Assembly: GCA_016286075.1 (NCBI GenBank)
Contig: JAEERZ010000097.1
Location: 1 to 8,160, forward strand
Length of the DNA: 8,160 bases
Reading direction: 5' to 3'
Origin: Selenomonadaceae bacterium
GTDB taxonomy: Bacteria; Bacillota; Negativicutes; Selenomonadales; Selenomonadaceae
Both the position numbers and the translations under genes were made by a program. Within the stretch, counting starts at the first letter, position 1; every line of letters begins with the position of its first letter. A model generated the notes under the pieces. The model was not told the DNA's origin and ran no database searches. It saw nothing but the letters and a program-made list of their open reading frames with translations. This document shows, piece after piece, positions 5,358-8,160 of the stretch.

Positions 5358-6551
5358 ATGATGAACGGAAAGAAAAAGCTTTTGGGCGGATTGTTGTCGG
5401 CGATGCTGGCGGCAGGAATCTTTGCAGGCTGCGGCGGGCAGCAGGCGCAGCAGGGACCGCAGGGAACGCCGGTCAAGGCGATGAAGGTCCTGAAGCAGGA
5501 TACGCCGCTGACCACGGAGTTCGCGGGTCAGGTGCGCGGCAAGGACGAGGTCAAGATCCTGCCGCGGGTTTCCGGCGCGATCGTGGAGAAATATGTGCAT
5601 GGCGGTCAGTTCGTCAATGAGGGGCAGCCGCTTTACCGCATCGATCCGCGCCAATACGAGGCGGCGGTGCTTTCCGCGCAGGCCACTCTCGCCCAGTCCC
5701 AGGCGACGCTGGACAACGCCATCATCGATTTGCAGCGCGACGAGGAGCTTTTAGCTTCTGCGGCGATTTCCGAGCAGACGGTGACGACCCAAAGGGCGCG
5801 GGTCAACGAATACGGGGCCGTGGTTGAGGCAAACGCCGCGCTGCTCCAAAGGGCGAATGACAATCTTGACGACACGGTGGTTTACGCGCCGATGTCCGGG
5901 CGCCTCGACGTCAACGACGTGGCGGTAGGTACTTACGCGACCAGCGGTCAGACTGCGCTGGTCACCATCGGTACCGTCGATCCGGTCTATGTGCAGTTCA
6001 GCATTTCCGAGACGGAATATCTGAAATATTTTGGATTGGGGCAGAAAAACGCCAGCAGTGCGAATAGTGAGAATGAGGGACCTGTCATGGTCAGTATCAC
6101 GCTGACGGACGGCAATATGTACCCGCAGAAGGGGCAGATCGTACAGGCCGACCGCGCCCTGTCCGAGAATACGGGCACGCTGACATTGAAGGCGCTGTTC
6201 CCGAACCCGAGCGGTATTTTGCTTCCGGGGATGTTCGCCCGGGTGCGCCTGAGCGGCGAGACGGTGCCGAATGCGCTCCTTGTGCCTCAGCGCGCGATCC
6301 AGCAGGTGTTGGACAAGACCTTCGTGCTGGTGGTCGGCGACGACGGCAAGTCTCAGGCACGCAGCGTCGAACTCGGAGAGAAGGTCGGAAGCTACTATAT
6401 TATTAGGAGAGGCGTCACGGAAACCGACAATGTGATAGTCGAGGGCCTGACCAAATTGCAGGACGGCATGGACCTTAAGGTCACGACGGTGACGCCGGAT
6501 CAGATGGGATTCACGCTGGTGGCCTCGCCTTCCGTTTCGGACAGGAAGTAA
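5358..6551 (+). CDS. RND efflux periplasmic adaptor lipoprotein (AcrA-type)
   Basis: A 397-residue adaptor that bridges an RND pump and an outer-membrane channel. The N-terminus is a lipoprotein signal (KKK at 5-7, hydrophobic stretch, then FAGC with Cys25), so the mature protein would be anchored by lipid. The first lipoyl half is at about 65-96, with LYRIDPRQYEAAV (92-104), the AcrA-like signature. A shortish alpha-hairpin runs at about 98-172, then the second lipoyl half (VVYAPMSGRLDVNDVAVG, 174-191). The beta-barrel region ends in LPGMFARVRL (289-298), and VPQRAIQQV (309-317) opens the membrane-proximal domain. These match AcrA closely. The ATG at 5358 follows AGGAGG at 5341-5346 by 11 bp; the next codon is also ATG. 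It is the first gene of the operon with the pump gene 19 bp downstream. Confidence 0.95.
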   Translation: MMNGKKKLLGGLLSAMLAAGIFAGCGGQQAQQGPQGTPVKAMKVLKQDTPLTTEFAGQVRGKDEVKILPRVSGAIVEKYVHGGQFVNEGQPLYRIDPRQYEAAVLSAQATLAQSQATLDNAIIDLQRDEELLASAAISEQTVTTQRARVNEYGAVVEANAALLQRANDNLDDTVVYAPMSGRLDVNDVAVGTYATSGQTALVTIGTVDPVYVQFSISETEYLKYFGLGQKNASSANSENEGPVMVSITLTDGNMYPQKGQIVQADRALSENTGTLTLKALFPNPSGILLPGMFARVRLSGETVPNALLVPQRAIQQVLDKTFVLVVGDDGKSQARSVELGEKVGSYYIIRRGVTETDNVIVEGLTKLQDGMDLKVTTVTPDQMGFTLVASPSVSDRK

Positions 6552-6570
6552 GGGATAAGGAGAATAGACA

Positions 6571-8160
6571 ATGTCAAGATTCTTCATAGATCGTCCGATT
6601 TTCGCCATTGTCGTCGCTCTCTTGCTGGTCATCATCGGCGCCATTGCGGGCTTTAGCCTGCCAATCGCGCAGTATCCGCAGATCTCGCCGCCGACGGTCA
6701 GCGTCCAGACGACCTACACGGGCGCCAGCGGCAAGGTCGTCAACGACACCGTTGCCCAGGTCATTGAGCAGCAGGTCAACGGCACCCAGGGCATGGACTA
6801 TATGTCCTCCACCTCGGACGACAGCGGCGCCTATACGCTGAACGTCTATTTCGAGCTTGGCACGAACGGCGACATGGACTCGGTGCTGGTGCAGAACAAC
6901 GTTTCCATCGCAACGTCCAGCCTGCCTTCCGAAGTCACTGCCTACGGCGTCACGACGAAAAAATCGTCCCAGGACATGACGCTGGTCGGCGCGGTTTCTT
7001 CGCCGAACGGAAGCTTCGACCGGAATTTCATCAAAAACTACCTTGATATTTATCTGATCGACCAGGTCAAGCGCGTACACGGCGTCGGCGACGTCAACGT
7101 CTTCGCCACCAATTACACGATGCGCGTCTGGCTGAACCCGGACAAGATTGCCGAACTGGGGATCACGATTTCCGACGTGGTGAACGCCATCAGGGACCAG
7201 AACGTGCAGGCTCCCGGCGGCACAGTGGGCATGATGCCCGCCCCGGATACGCAGGAACGTCAGTACACAGGCATCGTGCAGGGCCGCCTCGAGACCCCGG
7301 AGGATTTCCAGCGAGTCATCGTCAAGGCTGGGGAGAATGGCTCTTTCGTACGTCTCGGAGACATTGCCCGCATCGCGCCCGGTCAGCTGCAGATTGCCAC
7401 CGAGACCTCGACGAACGGTGAGGCTTCCGTCGGTTTTGCGGTCATGCTGACCGACGACGCCAACGCGCTGGAGACCGTCAGGGAGGTCAAGAAGGTTATC
7501 GAGTCGGCGAAGAAAGACTTCCCGCCGGATATGGCTTATACCGAGATCGTCGACAACACGAAGTTCATCACCGCATCGCTGGCGGAGGTCGTAGAGACCT
7601 TTGTCGAGGCGCTTTTGATCGTGCTTGTCGTCGTGTTCGTCTTCCTGCAGAACTGGCGCGCGACGCTGATTCCGATGCTGGCCGTGCCCGTGTCGATGGT
7701 CGCGACCTTCATTTCCTTCGTTCCTTTTGGTTTTACCATCAATACGCTGACGCTTTTCGCGATGGTGCTCGCCATCGGCCTCGTCGTCGACGACGCCATC
7801 GTCGTCGTCGAGAACGTCGAAGAGCACATGGAGAAGGACAACCTCGGCCCGAAGGAGGCGACGCAGGTCGCCATGGACGAGGTGCAGGGCGCGGTCCTCG
7901 GCACGACCTTCGTGCTGGTAGCGGTGTTCGTGCCCGTGGCGTTCCTCGGTGGAATGACGGGCGTGCTTTATAAGCAGTTCGCGCTGACCATGGCGGTTTC
8001 CGTCTGTTTTTCGACTTTTACAGCGCTGACGCTGACGCCGGCGCTTTGTGCGACATTGCTGAGACGTCATGAACCGAATGCGAAAAAGAACGGCGTCTTG
8101 GACAAATTCTTCGGCATGTTCAACGATTGGTTCGAGCGCATGAAGAATTTGTACACAGAC
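6571..8160 (+). CDS. RND multidrug efflux pump, AcrB-type (HAE1 family), N-terminal half
   Basis: The first 530 residues of a proton-driven inner-membrane pump of about 1040 residues; the frame is open to the window end and uninterrupted. It opens MSRFFIDRPIFAIVVALLL, the classic AcrB start with TM1 at about 9-28. Then come the porter domain (AQYPQISPPTVSV, VIEQQVNGTQGMDYMSS, GVGDVNVFATNYTMRVWLNP), FLQNWRATLIP (358-368), and TM4 with LVVDDAIVVVEN, whose Asp407 and Asp408 fall at exactly the numbers of the E. coli AcrB proton-relay pair. GGMTG is at 460-464 and LTPALCATLL follows. Porter-domain Phe178 is kept, while the residue at AcrB Phe136 appears to be Met. AAGGAG (6557-6562) stands 8 bp before the ATG. 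It would form a trimer with the adaptor encoded just upstream; an outer-membrane factor is not in view. Confidence 0.97.
   Translation, partial: MSRFFIDRPIFAIVVALLLVIIGAIAGFSLPIAQYPQISPPTVSVQTTYTGASGKVVNDTVAQVIEQQVNGTQGMDYMSSTSDDSGAYTLNVYFELGTNGDMDSVLVQNNVSIATSSLPSEVTAYGVTTKKSSQDMTLVGAVSSPNGSFDRNFIKNYLDIYLIDQVKRVHGVGDVNVFATNYTMRVWLNPDKIAELGITISDVVNAIRDQNVQAPGGTVGMMPAPDTQERQYTGIVQGRLETPEDFQRVIVKAGENGSFVRLGDIARIAPGQLQIATETSTNGEASVGFAVMLTDDANALETVREVKKVIESAKKDFPPDMAYTEIVDNTKFITASLAEVVETFVEALLIVLVVVFVFLQNWRATLIPMLAVPVSMVATFISFVPFGFTINTLTLFAMVLAIGLVVDDAIVVVENVEEHMEKDNLGPKEATQVAMDEVQGAVLGTTFVLVAVFVPVAFLGGMTGVLYKQFALTMAVSVCFSTFTALTLTPALCATLLRRHEPNAKKNGVLDKFFGMFNDWFERMKNLYTD

Noticed and set aside
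5751..6644. 297-codon open frame on the minus strand, opposite the AcrA-type gene
   Set aside because: It spans the junction of two well-supported plus-strand genes and has no recognisable family or start signal.
6574..8070. 498-codon open frame on the minus strand, opposite the RND gene
   Set aside because: It mirrors the AcrB-type coding frame and gives a charged H/R/D-rich product without motifs or ribosome binding site. The RND match on the plus strand is unambiguous.

Overview
The window is 8160 bp with GC-rich genes separated by markedly AT-rich intergenic regions. It holds seven protein genes; the first and last run off the edges. Ribosome binding sites are strong AAGGAG/AGGAGG types and promoters look sigma-A-like, as in Firmicutes. 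The efflux machinery, an AcrA/AcrB-type RND pair plus a HlyD-type adaptor, implies an outer membrane. Together these suggest a diderm Firmicute, i.e. Negativicutes (a Selenomonas-, Mitsuokella- or Megasphaera-like organism). This is an inference from style, not an identification.

Layout, left to right. (1) 1-184, minus: N-terminus of an MFS (MdtG/YfmO-like) exporter. (2) 185-481: AT-rich divergent intergenic region with several dyads and a promoter for each flanking gene. (3) 482-1849, plus: sodium:solute symporter family permease with a TTG start. (4) 1890-1922: bidirectional terminator between convergent genes. (5) A minus-strand gene set read from 5162 down to 1928: MarR-family regulator, HlyD-type adaptor, single ABC-2-type permease overlapping the adaptor gene by 14 bp, then a universal stress protein 18 bp further on. 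(6) 5163-5357: divergent control region. (7) Plus strand from 5358: lipoprotein AcrA-type adaptor and AcrB-type RND pump, cut by the window end at residue 530.

The centre is a divergent double-efflux locus. Near-identical 19-bp MarR-like operators lie over the marR promoter (5188-5206) and just before the HlyD gene (4623-4641), 14 of 19 positions matching. This suggests MarR represses both itself and the adaptor/permease genes. The RND promoter carries a different signal, a tandem TTGATATATTAT repeat forming nested dyads, which suggests a second regulator or a different binding mode. No ATPase accompanies the ABC-2 permease and no TolC-like outer membrane factor is in view. One could follow the RND gene beyond the window.

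Nothing here is a clearly new system. The items most worth following up are the paired operators, the ATPase-less HlyD/ABC-2 module with a linked UspA, and the AT-rich repeat promoter. I saw no tRNA, rRNA, CRISPR, insertion sequence, attachment site or broken gene.
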